NCBI GenBank assembly: GCA_947095535.1
Contig: OX352774.1
Location: forward strand, 246,723,825 to 246,787,824
Source: Poecilobothrus nobilitatus
Lineage: Eukaryota; Arthropoda; Insecta; Diptera; Dolichopodidae
Length of the DNA: 64,000 bases
Reading direction: 5' to 3'
Every line of letters starts with the position of its first letter. The first letter of the stretch is position 1. A model generated the notes under the pieces. The model did not search any database. It saw only the letters and a list, made by a program, of their open reading frames with translations, and was not told where the DNA came from. Of the stretch, positions 48,401 through 60,710 are shown one piece after another. The position numbers and the translations under genes are program-made.

Positions 48401-48929
48401 TATTCATCTCTTGTTAAACCATATTCAAAGAATAAAAAAGGCAGAAAATGAAAAAAATTAATTACATAAGGAAAATGTGACTCTTAATTTTGATGAATTA
48501 CTAAATCTCAGCTTAATGAAACTAAAACTTTGGTGTCTGACGTTTTTTTCAAGTCAAAAAAAAAAAATGTCAGAAAGTAAAATATATATAGTTATTTTAT
48601 TTCATTTTAAAAACAAAAAATATATTTAATATCACCATTCACCTTCAATAGAATTTTAAATTCAAAGAATTCCAAACCGAAACAGTGATGGATGACAAAA
48701 CAAATTTTCAACTTTTAACTTCTGATATGGTGAAAAATAAGAGAAGAAAACAAATATTGATTAAAGCATAAATGCGAAAAAATAGATGAAAGGAAACGGA
48801 ATCATCATAGTTTCACACTACATAAAAAGCTCAAGAAAACAGCTGAAATTTATCGAAAGTAGACCCCTGTGATAATACGGAATACACAAAATAAAGTAAG
48901 AACTGTTTCTAAGGAAAAAAGAAAAATAT
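45486..48929. other. AT-rich noncoding DNA
   Basis: The stretch contains (AT)n tracts at 47712-47731 and 47786-47810 and a duplicated ACGTGTnTACATAT word near 45509 and 45538. The part from 48640 may hold the worn 5' portion of the following LINE, but it is not readable with confidence. No gene is seen. Confidence 0.55.
47712..47810. repeat. two (AT)n microsatellites
   Basis: Alternating AT at 47712-47731 and again at 47786-47810, separated by unique A/T-rich sequence. Confidence 0.85.
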
Positions 48930-49480
48930 GGGAAAAATAAATATAGAAGATCTATTGTTAGACGCTGCAGATCAGCAGAATGTTTAGTAGTTCCGAATTT
49001 TCAAGACTTGTCAAAAGAATCACCAATCACGAGGGATGAAATTTGAAAAAAAATGATAAATCCTTAAAAACATAAAAAAGTTGTTCGACATGATTTCCAG
49101 TTAAAATTATCAAACTTATTGTTGAAGACAACCTGTTGATACTTGAAAGAATTTTTAAAATCAGTCACGATGTAGGAGAATTCTTTACAGATTTCCACAA
49201 GTTTACGTTTATCAAACTCTAAAAGAAAAAAAAAGCGAGAGACGTTGCAGCAATCATCGTTAAGTATTCTAAATCAATAATATTTCGAATTTCAAAGTTC
49301 TATATAAAATACAAACTTCCTGTGAACTTCTAATAACAATAAAAAATCGAAAAGCAACAAATTATTTCAATCACATTATGAGAGCTCCGAAATATGTATG
49401 AACCTTCTCAAGTAATAGTTCAAAAATCTTAAGAAACAATCGCAGAAAGACGTGCCGTCGGTAAAAAAAAAAACAAATGT
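48930..49480 (+). pseudogene. degenerate LINE reverse-transcriptase N-terminal region
   Basis: The plus strand reads SPITRDEI at about 49020-49043, then a degenerate KKA.GHDG.P-like stretch (KHKKVVRHD). ILERIFKISHDVGEFFTDF follows (about 49142-49195), then FTFIKL, a stop, and KKKKARDVAA. Farther on it gives LRNMYEPSQVIVQKS near 49390. This is the order seen at the start of the RT domain of RTE-like/CFDP2-associated non-LTR elements: ITxxEvExAIxxMKnxKAxGxDGiP, then GeFPxDwxkstFIkLPKK, then RTISLlSHxSKILLKI, then GTREAIxxLRmMcE. Several stops and frameshifts kill it. The YxDD active site is not seen. It is on the opposite strand from the C-terminal relic at 30.8 kb. Confidence 0.68.
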
Positions 49481-51779
49481 AATAGCTTACAAATAAAATA
49501 AACTAGGCGAGAGTTCATTCGAACAGTAGCAAAGTTTTTTCACAAAGCAAGAAACAGATCAGATGATTATAACTAAAGCGTTAATAACATACATACATTA
49601 AAATATCAATATTCATTTTATAACCTGAAAAAATTAATTTCTTCATGGCAAGCAGTTTAAGAAGAAAAGAAGTCAAACCTTTCAATGGAATGTCAATCCA
49701 AGTTTAACTACTTTCATGTAGTCAAAAAAAATCTAAAAAAAAAAAAATGAAGAATTATCCAAAAAAAAAAAAAAAAACCTGATTCAATTATTAAATCTTC
49801 TCATAATTCAATAGCACTTTTTTATATTGCAATGATATGATTTAAAAGAAAATTATAAATTTATTTTATCACATACTTATGAAATTTTTTGAATAACCTG
49901 CCAAATCACATTATTTCATCTGATTTTTAAAATGATTTACATTTAAACATATACACAACAAAGTATAAAAGTATCTGTGACGTTCCTTCACAAAATACAT
50001 TTTGAAAATATTTTCTAGAAATAAATCTAAAAATTCAAAAAAAAAAAAAAATTAATTGAAAACATTTTTTTTTATTTAGGTTAACATTTCATGTTTTATA
50101 ATCTAGGTCACTACTGGTCATTCTTTTTACCCTTAATCAATAAAAAAAATTATTCATTCATCAAGTTTCGTGACATAAATTAACTTTAAGTTATTTTATC
50201 TTCAAGTGCAATTTCAAATGTATATTTCCGTTCTTATTTTAAATTTTGTAGTTTTGATGGGAATGAAAATGCAACGTCAGAAATTTTAAGTAAGAAACAT
50301 ATACCTGCATTTAGGTAAAACTTAAGAAGAAAAATTTTTAATTTCCTTAATTTTTATTTTCTCTCTTTTTCATATTTATTGTGATATTTTAAAGGTTTTT
50401 TTTTTTAAACCTTTTATTCGCAAAAGTTATTAAAATGATCATAATATAAAATAAAATCGTTTAAATATATATATACTAAGTATTTATATAAAAAAAAAAT
50501 AAACACTTATTGGCTATTAATCAGGCATAAACAAACAAACAAAAGTTTAAAGCATGATCTTATCACGTTTTACCAAAACAAAAAAAAAAAATTACGATTC
50601 ATTAACAAGTTAAATAACCTAATTAAAGTGTTATGTTGACGTATAATAGTAACCCCACCAGAAAATACCTTTTTCAAGCTTTTCATCTTTATTTTCAAAA
50701 CATAAAAGTACAATAATATAAATATACTACAACATAATTTACAATAAAAATGTTAACTACCAACATTAATAAATATTTTTTTTTTTTTTTTTTTCAATTC
50801 AAGACATTTTATGTCAAAATCCACAATTCAATGTCATTTATCCTCATTAAATACAACAAAATCCAACCACTTTATATTTTTTATATAAATAATATTTATT
50901 TTTTTTTTTTTTTTAAATAATCAAGTTTAGCAACAAAAGTTTAGCAACAATTCGATATGCAATAATTATATTTTAGTTCTTTTTTTTGTTTTGTACATAA
51001 AGAAAAGAGATCGTAATGATTATCATTTTTTTTTTAATTGTTATTATTATTATGTTATTATTTCTTAAATTTCTTTTTTTCTTTGGTTTGTTTTTTTTTT
51101 TCCTTTTATGAATGGATCCAATCAACCATCTTCCCAAATATTGATTGTGATTTGATATACTCGTGGACTATAAAATTGAATTCAGTTGACCTTGCAATTT
51201 TTTATATTTATTAATTTCATAGCCTTGATACAAAAAAAAAAAAAAAACCAAAAAAGAAATATTTCTTTTAATATTATTAAATCTTATCAATAAGTATGTA
51301 TTGATATTTATATTGCTATGGTTATTTTTAGTTTAGTACGTTTACTTATATGTTGTACAATTTTCTTCGAAGCAAATTAATTAAATACTAAAATTAAAAG
51401 AGTATTTTAAAAATAAGTAATTTGAAATTAAATAAATATTTAGAATTATTACCAAAGGAAATCAAGGTAAAATTGTGTAATACAAAAATATCTTCAACTT
51501 AATATTCAATTGATTTTGTTTTGATTAATCAACCCAGTTGAACCAAACAGTAAAAAGACTAAGAAAGATCTAAAATTTGAAAATATGAAACGGATTTGAG
51601 GCTTTTTATGGGCCATCTGATTTTTAGAGGAAACGCCGAGAAAATAGATATAGCACAGACTAAACGTCAAGGGATACGAGAAGAAACAGTACGTAATGTT
51701 CTGCACTTTGGGCCAATGTTCTGCACCAATGGCCAAATAAGATTTTAATTCACATTTTTATATGAAAAATTGACTTTTT
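49481..51779. other. AT-rich noncoding DNA
   Basis: No gene is supported. At 51690-51735 GTTCTGCACTTTGGGCCAAT and GTTCTGCACCAATGGCCAA form a short local near-duplication. The reverse frame 51506-51736 over it has no motif. T runs are common near 50776, 50898 and 51090. Confidence 0.55.
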
Positions 51780-51940
51780 TTATCATTCTACCCAAAAGCA
51801 TTTTACCATAACTCAAAAACGAGGGCTTCATAGAAAGAGGAAGAAAAAAATTTGTTCCCAAAAAAAGTACCGTTATATTTAATTTTAAAATGAAATATTC
51901 AAATAAGTGCATATTAATGAGACAACCTGTAAAAATTTTA
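51780..51940 (-). mobile_element. possible end of an ACAGGGTGT-like element
   Basis: The segment AAAAACGAGGGCTTCATAGA, then AAAAAAATTTGTTCCC, then AAGTGCATATTAATGAGACA ends in ACAACCTGTA. Its complement TACAGGTTGTCTCATTAAT resembles an ACAGGGTGTCCCATTAAT terminus of arthropod MITE-like repeats. No partner end was found, and it is not clearly the same family as 39264-39920. This is a tentative call. Confidence 0.35.
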
Positions 51941-54807
51941 AGTATATCACCTTAAGGATTGTTTACAGACCTAACTTTTGGGAGTACAATGGTGTTTATA
52001 GATCTAACAATTTTTAAAATATTTTCCGTCATTTAAGCATGTAAAGAATGAAATTGCATTTTTTATAAAAAATGTGATTTCACTTCCGAATTTGTAACCT
52101 CTGGTGAGACTATTTACCAAACCGTACCATACTTATTATATACCGTTGAAAAGGGTTTGACCTTTAAAAGAGAAAGACCTTTCTAACAGTAAAAAAAAAT
52201 TAAGAGCGTCTTTGAAAATTTATAAAGTACAGTGGTTTCTAGAAAGCCTAGATAAATTTTTTTTTTTATACCAAAATTTTGGGTTTGAACTGCATTATGT
52301 TAGAAACGGTAACAAGCAATCGCACAATGCAAGCAAGATCGCAGGATTTTTGGTATATGGACAGTTAAAAACCTCCTTCGAAACAACAATAATTCATCGG
52401 TTCCTAATCATCTAAAATTCAAAAAATTTTCTGTTAATTCAAAAAGTGTTTTCGAAAAAGGAACAAATTAAACAGAAAATTTAATTTTGGCAAAAACTGA
52501 GTTTATACTATTGTATGACTCATTTACAATATATTTTGCTACTATTCCGTTATTAACTAAGATTTTTGTTTAAACATTTTGGTAAATTATGTTCTACATT
52601 CAGTTCTATCAATAAAATCATAAAGCCATGTCAAACCTTGTAATTTGTAAATATATCCAAATTATAAAGGTGAATAGATTTGGAAACAGATTTAAATGGA
52701 CAGTAATGTATTTATAAATATAAATTTAACCATTATGCTTTAAAAAACAATGATTTTTTTTAACAATTTTAATCTATTTTTGTATTTAAAAATTGGTGTA
52801 TATTTCTTGGTATCCAACATCAAAACATAGCAGTGATGAGCTTTTTTTAAGCTAAATAAATTAAAAAATTATCAACAAAAAAAAAAACTCTTAAACGACT
52901 TCTGAAGAACCAGAAAATCAAGTCAAGTGATAACGATTATTATAACCAGATTCTTTTTTCGTTAATTATTTTTTTTTTTAGTATACCTACAAAAAAATTT
53001 TTAAATTGATTTTAAATAAAACTTTTTGTTTATTTATTTTGCTCTTTGTTTATTATTTTTGTGTGAATGTGTCCCTAAAGACCACAGTCTTTAATTAGCA
53101 AAAATTTTAATCATAAAAAGCTATATGTATATATATATCTGCACCTATACTAATACAAAAATATACTAAATTGTTTTTTTTTTTAAATATCATTAACTAA
53201 ACTACGACATAACTTAAAAATTATATGATAATGAAATGAAAAACATGAGTTACTTTAACGACTACATCTAAATTTAATTTTTTTTTTTATAATGATTTAC
53301 CTTTTTTTTATTACTTTTTTTTTTTTTTGATATTTTAAATTTAAACTAGATCAATTTCATTCAAAAATTCAACACGTTTGCAAAAGAAAGAATTTAAAAC
53401 TGGTTACAGAAAAAAAAGGAATGTTTATAAAATAAATCACAATTCTAGCAACATGTTGATGATCATAATGTCAAATATTTAGTTCATTACATTTTTATTA
53501 GTTTTTAATAAAAAAAAAAAATAAAAAAAAAATTATATTTATTATGAACTTTATTTAGGTTCAAGGTCATTATTTTTGTTTTTTAATTAGATTGGAATTC
53601 ATATTTTATATAAAAAAAAACAAAAAACCATCGCATATATTTTCAAGTTATAGTTTTGTTTCAATATCGAAAATATAAATCCCATAATCGAATGTGATAA
53701 TTCCGATAATTCATAGGTATTATTTTATTTCTGATTCATTTAGAAATAAAAATTAATTGCCAAACTTTGGCAACAAAAAAACTGCAAGAGATGCAATTAT
53801 TAAAACTAAAAACAAATTTATTTACACTAAATACAAACATCTACTGTATGCCAACATTTAGCAACTAAAAACTGCGTTTGTTATTAATACTATTAACAAA
53901 TTATTGTTGATATTTTAAACATTATCTATCAATATTCAAAATCTAATGTCTTCAACAAAAGTTTTTATTATAGGTAGGAAAAAAGATTGATTTTGCTGAA
54001 ACACCTTTTAAACATATTTTCTTTTACATTTATGAATCGAATATAAAATAACTTTAATAGTTAGGTTCAGTTAAAAAAAACTTCATAATTTAATTTAAAA
54101 ACCTTTTTGTAATTCCTTCACCGAACCGATCTACCGAATTTTCTCAAAAATCGTCAGAATTCCTTTACTTTGAGCAAAACGGCTTTGATAATCTAAACAA
54201 GATTCTCCTATAGTAAAATCTTAAGTGAAATAAAGAAAAATTAAGAGCCATTCATTGTTCAATCCCAAGGACATTAAGATCCCATATCCATATGTAACTG
54301 TATTATAAAATCAGTTTACATTCGTAAATTTAAAAAAATTAAATCCTAACTACTTTATATCCTCAAGACAAAATAACAGTATCATATATGGAATCCCAAT
54401 TTCGATATTTTTTTTTATATAAAATTAATAAAAAATTGCTAATCTTCTGACCTAAAAATAAACACCGATAGAAAATCTAAAAAAAAAAAAAAAAAACATT
54501 CATAAAAGAAACGCTGTTCAATCTTCATCTCATTTAAACTTTATTCATTATTCAAATCATCAATATTGTATCTAATACATCAGAAGTCAGAACAATAAAA
54601 TTCTTGTTAATAAAAACAATAAATTAAAACAAAAAAAAAAAATAAAATACATTTTTTTCGTGATACCCCGTACCAAGTTTATAATATGATATTTTATTAG
54701 AAGCATATTAGAATTTTTTAAATATTTTAAGAAGTTTTATTTTTGTTAATGTTTCTATCCGATAATATATAGAATATACATAAAAAATATTTTTCTAAAT
54801 AATTTTT
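51941..54807. other. AT-rich noncoding DNA
   Basis: The part at 52080-52430 is less biased (CGCACAATGCAAGCAAGATCG near 52320) and may be a worn repeat, but I cannot identify it. The frame 52212-52415 has no motif. The rest is A/T tract. Confidence 0.55.
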
Positions 54808-55150
54808 TAGCACATTTTAAAAAAACATTTGAAAAAATGTGCTTATTAATTTCACTCTGTCCATCCGTCCGTCCGTCTGTTTACAAAACTTCTACACCGT
54901 TAAAGATAGAGAAAAAAACTGTAACTTAGCCATCTGTAAAAATTTTTCTTCGGCAAGACATGAAAATTAAAGGTTTAATAATATATTTGTACGTGTGTTA
55001 ACAGTTTTTCTTGGTTGTAAAGGGTTCCGAACTTACATCCCCTTTAAAATCCCAAAAAAGTCATATTTTCACGTTTTTTCTTATTACAGGAAATTCTTAA
55101 ATTTTTGTGCAAGTCACAATTCTAAACAGTTTGTATTGTCTTTTGGAAAT
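54808..55150 (+). mobile_element. older HINE/DINE-like fragment
   Basis: It opens TAGCACATTTTAAAAAAACA and continues to TTAATTTCACTCTGTCCATC, a (GTCC)n-derived CCGTCCGTCCGTCTG, then GTTTACAAAACTTCTACACC. This is the same text as the reverse complement of 27940-28030. It closes at about 55100-55140 with TTTTTGTGCAAGTCACAATTC and AAACAGTTTG, the complement of the start of 9197 and 27256. It is noncoding, and most of the middle is deleted relative to 27256-28030. Confidence 0.65.
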
Positions 55151-58100
55151 GTGAGCTTTTAAAAACCGTTGGTTTACATTCTACCTTGTTTTTTTATTTT
55201 AAACTTATAAATTCTCCAATGTTGCAAAAAAAAGAATAATGTTGCTAATGTTATTTGTTTACTTTTTTGTTTTTTGTATATTAAGTTTTTCAACAAAATA
55301 AAATGGGATATTAAAAGCTTTTAAAAAGTAATTTATTTTAAAACGTGTTACTTCCAGAGGGACAAAAATGTATACCATAGAATATTTAATCAGTTAGTGA
55401 CAAGCACTGACTAGCACAAGAAATATTTGACTTTTTCTAGGGTTTTTTTTTTTTTGTTTTCTTTTTTCTTTACATTAGAAAAACTTTCAATAGAATATTT
55501 CCGGGAGAAAACAAAATGAATATAGCATTAAAAAAAACTTTTGTATATAAAAGAAACGAAAATTAATCAAACATTTTTGTTAGAACATTTCTATAAATTA
55601 CATCTATTAATTCTTATAGATTTTGTTCTTAATATAAGTATCAATTAACCTAGTTTTTTGATTAAACGATGATTAGATTAATATTTAATGTTTAAAATTA
55701 AAAAAAAAAAAAACATTAATAAATGAAAGACCTTATTTTATTATAATATAAATGAAAGATCCGGTAACGGTCGTTAAACAAAGAAAAAAAAAAATAAAAA
55801 ATTCATTAAAATGAAAATGTTGATAAAATTTTTAAAAAATTGTTTAAAAATGCAGACAACCTAGCTGAGAATCATAATTTCAAATCAAAAAGGATTACGA
55901 AAGAAGAAATTTTGCGAAGAAAGGGATTTTAAAATTGAATGAAACAAAACAAAATCGACGCATGAAACAATTTTAAATAGAAGATGAAATCACATCGATG
56001 TAAAATAAAATAATTTATCAATGATTTTGGAAAGGTTGCAAGATTTTGTTTTTCAACATCAGTTAAAAAGAAAAAATTATTTGATAGTTTTTAATCCTCT
56101 GTAAAGAACACTTCAGAATTACCATATTACTACTACTCAAACTTTTATTAGGTACTCATTTTATTAAATCATTAAAATTAATTTAAAAAAAAATTTAATT
56201 CTTAGAAGATCTCAAAACAAACAAAAACAAGGACAATTTCCTTTGAATATCTACTAATATCTGTTGGATTCTTAAATTACTTTAAGCTATTTTTAAACTT
56301 GTTTTTTTTTTTTTTTTTTTTAATGAATGAACGCTTGTAACCTTCCGTTTTTAATTAAAATTGGTAAATCTTTTACTTCTTACTTAATTTTTCAATTGCA
56401 AAATCTGATGTTTTCAGTGACTACGAATGGAAAAATCTCCAAAAACAAAAAACACAAAAAACAAAAAGGAAAAAAAATTCATTGACCTTAAAATGAAGAC
56501 ACAAAAAAAAAAAGAAAAAAATCCAAAAAAAAAAAAAAAGCACTAAAATATGAGTGAAGACCTTTACACACATTTCTTACTTACTTTTAAAATATAATAA
56601 AAAAAAAAATTTTTTTTTGTTTTATTTTTGCATCTCTTTCTACCTTTATAATTTTTGAAAGATTTATGAAAGAGATAAAAAAAATATAAGAAAAAAAAGA
56701 TAACACCAAAATCTTTAAAACACAAAAAATAATATATGGGTATTAAACTTGTGTTGATCTTTACTGTGATTTTGATCGGTCGAACGAACAATCGCGGAAT
56801 AGAGAAGTGTAGTTATATTGTGGTATAGTTTTTTTGGTAGTAAGTCGAGTGATTTTTATTGGTCTGCTGGTTTGGATGACTGTTTTTTATTTTTTTTTTT
56901 TTTTGTGTTTAGTTAGTCAGACATATGGTCAAATCAATGATTAATTTAAATTATAAATATATGAAAAAAAAAACGAAAATAAAAAACTTAAAAATTTAAA
57001 TGAAAGACAAAAACAAAAATACAGAACACACGAATCATAACCAGAAATATTAGTTAAGAAAAAAAACAAAAAATTATAATAACAAAACTACAAGAAAAAC
57101 ATAAAAATTTTAAGCAACCACTGTTAGTAATAATAATTGATAGTTTAGTTTTTTTTTTTTTTTTTTAACGATATTAGATATAGTCTTTTAGTTATTATAC
57201 CGTTTTCTTATTTTTTTTAAATTGCGATTATGACGGTGCGATTACACTAATGATAGTTTTAAAATACATGAAAATGGATTTTTTTTTATTGCATATATAA
57301 ATTTGATATTTTGTTTTTTTATTTTAATTTTTTCTATTATTAATTTTTTTTTTTTTTTAGCAGGAATATATTATAATATACTGGTAGGTGAGGTATATCT
57401 TAAGATAATAAAATAACTATATAGGTATTCATATTTAAATTATATCTAACATATATTTTAGGCGTATTTTTATTAAATAGTCATTTAGGGGTTTTATTTT
57501 CCTCTCTAAAATCCTATTTTCATTATAATTAATTCAATAATATTTTGTAAAAAATGTATAAAATATCAAATAATAGTTGGAATGCCAGTTATTAAAAATT
57601 ATTGGGTTACAAAGAAAACAAAAATTGAAATAAAATGAAAATTTTACCGGAACTGATATTTTTTTTTATCCAGCTTCCTTATTATGACTCAATATAATAA
57701 TAATCATTATGAATATGAATTAAAATTTAATCGCAAAAAAATTTTAAACATTTTTTAATTAAAATGCAAATATTTTAACTAACTAACTACTGGTTTTTTT
57801 TTTATAAAATTTAAATTATAGTTTAATGTCGGTAGGAAATGTATTTTTTTTTTGAACAAACTGAACTTAAATATATATTTTGCGAATCAATTAGATAAAA
57901 CAACCAAAAATTTATATAGACAAAATTATTTAAATTAGAATTATTAGAATTAGAAAATCAATCATAAATCATAAATAGAATATTAAAGAATAAAAGATAG
58001 AAATGATTCAGTATGCATTTTAATAAATCCTATCGATCAATAGAAAAACGGAATTAATACCCATTGGCCTTGCATATATATACATATATCTCTTGTTATC

Positions 58101-59035
58101 AGATAACAGATAAAACTAAAGTACAGTTTTTTAATTTTAACAGATTTAAGCCAATTTAAACCGATGGTTTACAAAAATTTCTTAGATAAATTAAAAATTT
58201 TGAAATAACGACATCAAATCAATGTAACCAGTATTCAAGAAAGGTAAAATTGTGATATTAATTTGCAATTTGAATCTTTAAAAAGAACTATTTAATGGAA
58301 GCTGTTTGATTGACAAGAGTTGTTATTGTACCTTCATCACTACTGAAGTTTTATAAGATTCAAACCCAGTTCACATCATCAACATTCCACGAATTGATTT
58401 CACGCTAAATTATTTTAATAGCTAGCTTCGCCATTTTACTATAAAAAAGTCATTGAGATAAACGCTTGAACATGTTAGCATGTTATTGAAGGAAACAGTT
58501 TTCTTTCATCGAAAGCTTTATGTTGAAATTTACCCGTACCCGAATCCAAACGATATTAAGATGTTGACAAAAAATGGCAACGGTAAAGGAAAATTATTTA
58601 AAAACAGCAGCGTTTTTACACCAAATATTTTTGTAAATAATATTTCTGTTAATTTGTTTTTACTCAATATTTATATTATAGATTAAGGTGCAAGGTACGT
58701 AAAAATTTGTTTTATTTAAAAAAAAAAGAAAAACTTTGCTAAGATTTGTTTAACTTTGCTTAATGTTTTAGTGTTTGTGCTCCATAAAACGGGAGTAATA
58801 TTTTAATCAGTATAGTTTGAAAGTTACATTAAGAGTATGACACGAGAAGTTGGTAAAAGTACGATCCAAGTCGATTTCAAATAGATATGCCTCCTATTTT
58901 CGAAAAGATTTCACTTACCAAAATACACAATAAAATACTATATATGTATTAAAAATAATATATAACCTACCATATAAATAAAATAAAATTAGATAAATAT
59001 GTATTTATTTTATTTTTATTTTTATTTTATATATC
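55151..59035. other. AT-rich noncoding DNA
   Basis: The stretch contains long A and T runs (for example 56299-56322, 56522-56540, 56889-56904, 57150-57166). A balanced patch at 56755-56935 (GATCGGTCGAACGAACAATC) and another at 58300-58560 carry no motif that I can name. Frames 56564-56791 and 58480-58686 are not called. Confidence 0.55.
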
Positions 59036-59182
59036 TGCCTATATTTTTATGACCTTTTACCTTAAAGGTATTTGGGCCGTCTCGGTACAAGTATTAAATT
59101 AAAATTATTTTATTATTTTGTTTACATTATTTTATTATATTTTATATATTTTATATTTTTGACCTGACCGGAGTTTGAACCA
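59036..59182 (-). mobile_element. SINE-like fragment with box-B head
   Basis: On the minus strand, GGTTCAAACTCCGGTCAGGTC (complement of 59161-59181) resembles a Pol III box B plus the tRNA 3' arm. An A/T spacer follows, then GTACCGAGACGGCCCAAATA and CCTTTAAGGTAAAAGGTC, a balanced block of the kind found in SINE bodies. Flanking ATAAATA(A)GTATGTATT-like words at 58992 and 59182 could be an eroded target-site duplication. Box A and the 5' part of the head are missing. It is distinct from the SINE at 30149/34691/41225. Confidence 0.45.
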
Positions 59183-59709
59183 TAAATAAGTATGTATTAT
59201 AACTAGGGTACATAAAATAAAATTTTGTAAAATAATCGAATTTTCAATTTTTTTTCATTCTATAGATGTTTTTTAAATTTGGAAAAAGGAATCTAATAAA
59301 AAAATAGTGAATTTATTTTACTTCCGTGATTTAATGATGGGTTACGAGACAAGTATTTTATATTAATAAAAATTAAACGTTAAATAATAAAAATAATAAA
59401 AAACTAATTAAATAATATGGCTTTTCAAACTTAATCACAGTACCAAAACTATAGAACTTTACAAAAAAACTAACCAAATGGTTATAAACCAATTAATTTA
59501 ATTTGAGAAATGCAAATATATTTACAAAATTGAAAACAATAAACTTAAATGGAATCTGCAAATTATAATACAGGATTTCATACATATAGCTACCACATCG
59601 CAGGAACAGGGGAAATATCGTAGTACCCAAAGCGAACACTACTAGAAAACTCAAAAGTCTGAATTCTAGTGCAATAAAAGAGGATACTATGGTAAATGTT
59701 GTACCCGCG
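59183..59709 (+). other. noncoding DNA; possible worn upstream part of a LINE end
   Basis: The last about 140 bases (59570-59709) are less A/T-biased and give fragments such as YPKRTLLENSKV on the plus strand. They could be the piece of the LINE C-terminus that precedes the YNSFPNEI block at 60089, now separated by the MITE. The rest shows nothing. Confidence 0.4.
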
Positions 59710-60088
59710 TAGGACCAAATACTATATCTGAAAGATACTTGGTGTCTATATGTCTATATCTGGTTTTTAAAGAAAAATAAAAAAGATTGTTTTTTTTTTT
59801 TAAATTTTCAACTTTGAACTACAATATTTCCAGAACGGCAACACGTATCGTCACCAAATAACTGTTAAAATATTTTTCAGATAACTATCTTATAAGATAA
59901 AAGAAACCGAATATATATATATTTTACAGATTATCAGATATAACGGTTTTTATATAAAAACACTAAAACAACAAGGATGCTTTCAAATGTACTTTTCGTC
60001 CTTAAAGGTTAAAATACGCCATTAAGGATATATATTTTTAGAAAGATGGCAACACCAAGTATCTTACAGATATAGACATTTGGTCCTA
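59710..60088. mobile_element. TA-flanked MITE with 35-bp terminal inverted repeats
   Basis: Left arm 59711-59745 (starts AGGACCAAAT, ends GATACTTGGTGT) and right arm 60052-60087 (complement starts AGGACCAAATGTCTATATCT) agree at nearly all positions. Both ends sit at TA. A TA target and simple long inverted repeats fit a non-autonomous Tc1/mariner-like element; that superfamily call is an inference. The interior of about 300 bases is noncoding. It lies next to a LINE coding relic, which it probably interrupted. Confidence 0.8.
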
Positions 60089-60175
60089 TATAATTCTTTT
60101 CCAAATGAAATTAAAATTAGTCGAAATATAGGGATTTTTAAAAATAAACTTAAGAAATTCGTCAAGAAACTATGA
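60089..60175 (+). pseudogene. LINE C-terminal remnant next to the MITE
   Basis: An open plus frame reads YNSFPNEIKISRNIGIFK, then NKLKKFVKKL and a TGA at 60173-60175. This is the typical end of many LINE reverse transcriptases: an N-x-LP/FP block, a short spacer, then FKxxLKxxL before the stop. The frame is intact for all 28 codons. The MITE joins its left side at the TA, so the upstream part of the domain was probably displaced to before 59710. No poly(A) tail is clear, although A runs appear at 60228-60260. Confidence 0.6.
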
Positions 60176-60710
60176 TATTAAGGATTAGTTAATAAATTAA
60201 GTATTTGTAAATTATCTGAAATTAAAAAAAAACTATTAAGAAAAAAAAAACACAAAAAAAAAAATATCTTACTTATATATTATAAAAAATATTCTGTAGT
60301 ACTATAATTATAATCATAAGTTTAATTGAAACTGTTTCTGATTCTAAAACTTCATTAATTAAGTAAAATGTATTTTCCTTTTTTATAATTTTTAAAATCT
60401 TTAATATGATAATTAAAATTTATAATAAAAACAGATTTTTTTCTATTAAAATATTTCAATTTTTCTTAGAATATCCACACCTTTTCTATTTTTACATAAA
60501 TTATTTTTTTTATCACTTTAATTATATTTTAATTAATTACATAATAAAATATAGTATTATGTATATAAGTACATTAAATACCTTCTTACCTTCTTACTTA
60601 TTCTAATCTATATCTGAACCCAACCCTTTCAAAGTATTTTAATTTTATTAAAATTGACACTATAAGCAAAAAAGAAGAAATGCTATCTGATTATCAAGAA
60701 TAATTTGATT
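60176..60710. other. AT-rich noncoding DNA
   Basis: Only A/T tracts are seen. The frame 60406-60606 is Ile/Phe/Tyr/Asn-rich without a motif. Confidence 0.6.

Noticed and set aside
51506..51736. Reverse-strand open frame of 76 codons with a balanced start
   Set aside because: No recognisable motif. The sequence includes a local near-duplication (GTTCTGCAC...GGCCAA), and there is no splice or promoter evidence.
56755..56935. Balanced patch with GATCGGTCGAACGAACAATC as a promoter or 5' UTR
   Set aside because: No initiator, TATA or downstream start context could be matched convincingly, and no open frame follows.
58300..58560. Possible coding remnant (frames such as FITTEVL, VHIINIPRID)
   Set aside because: Only about 46 codons with an internal stop, no family recognised, and the chance of such a run in this composition is not small enough to call it.
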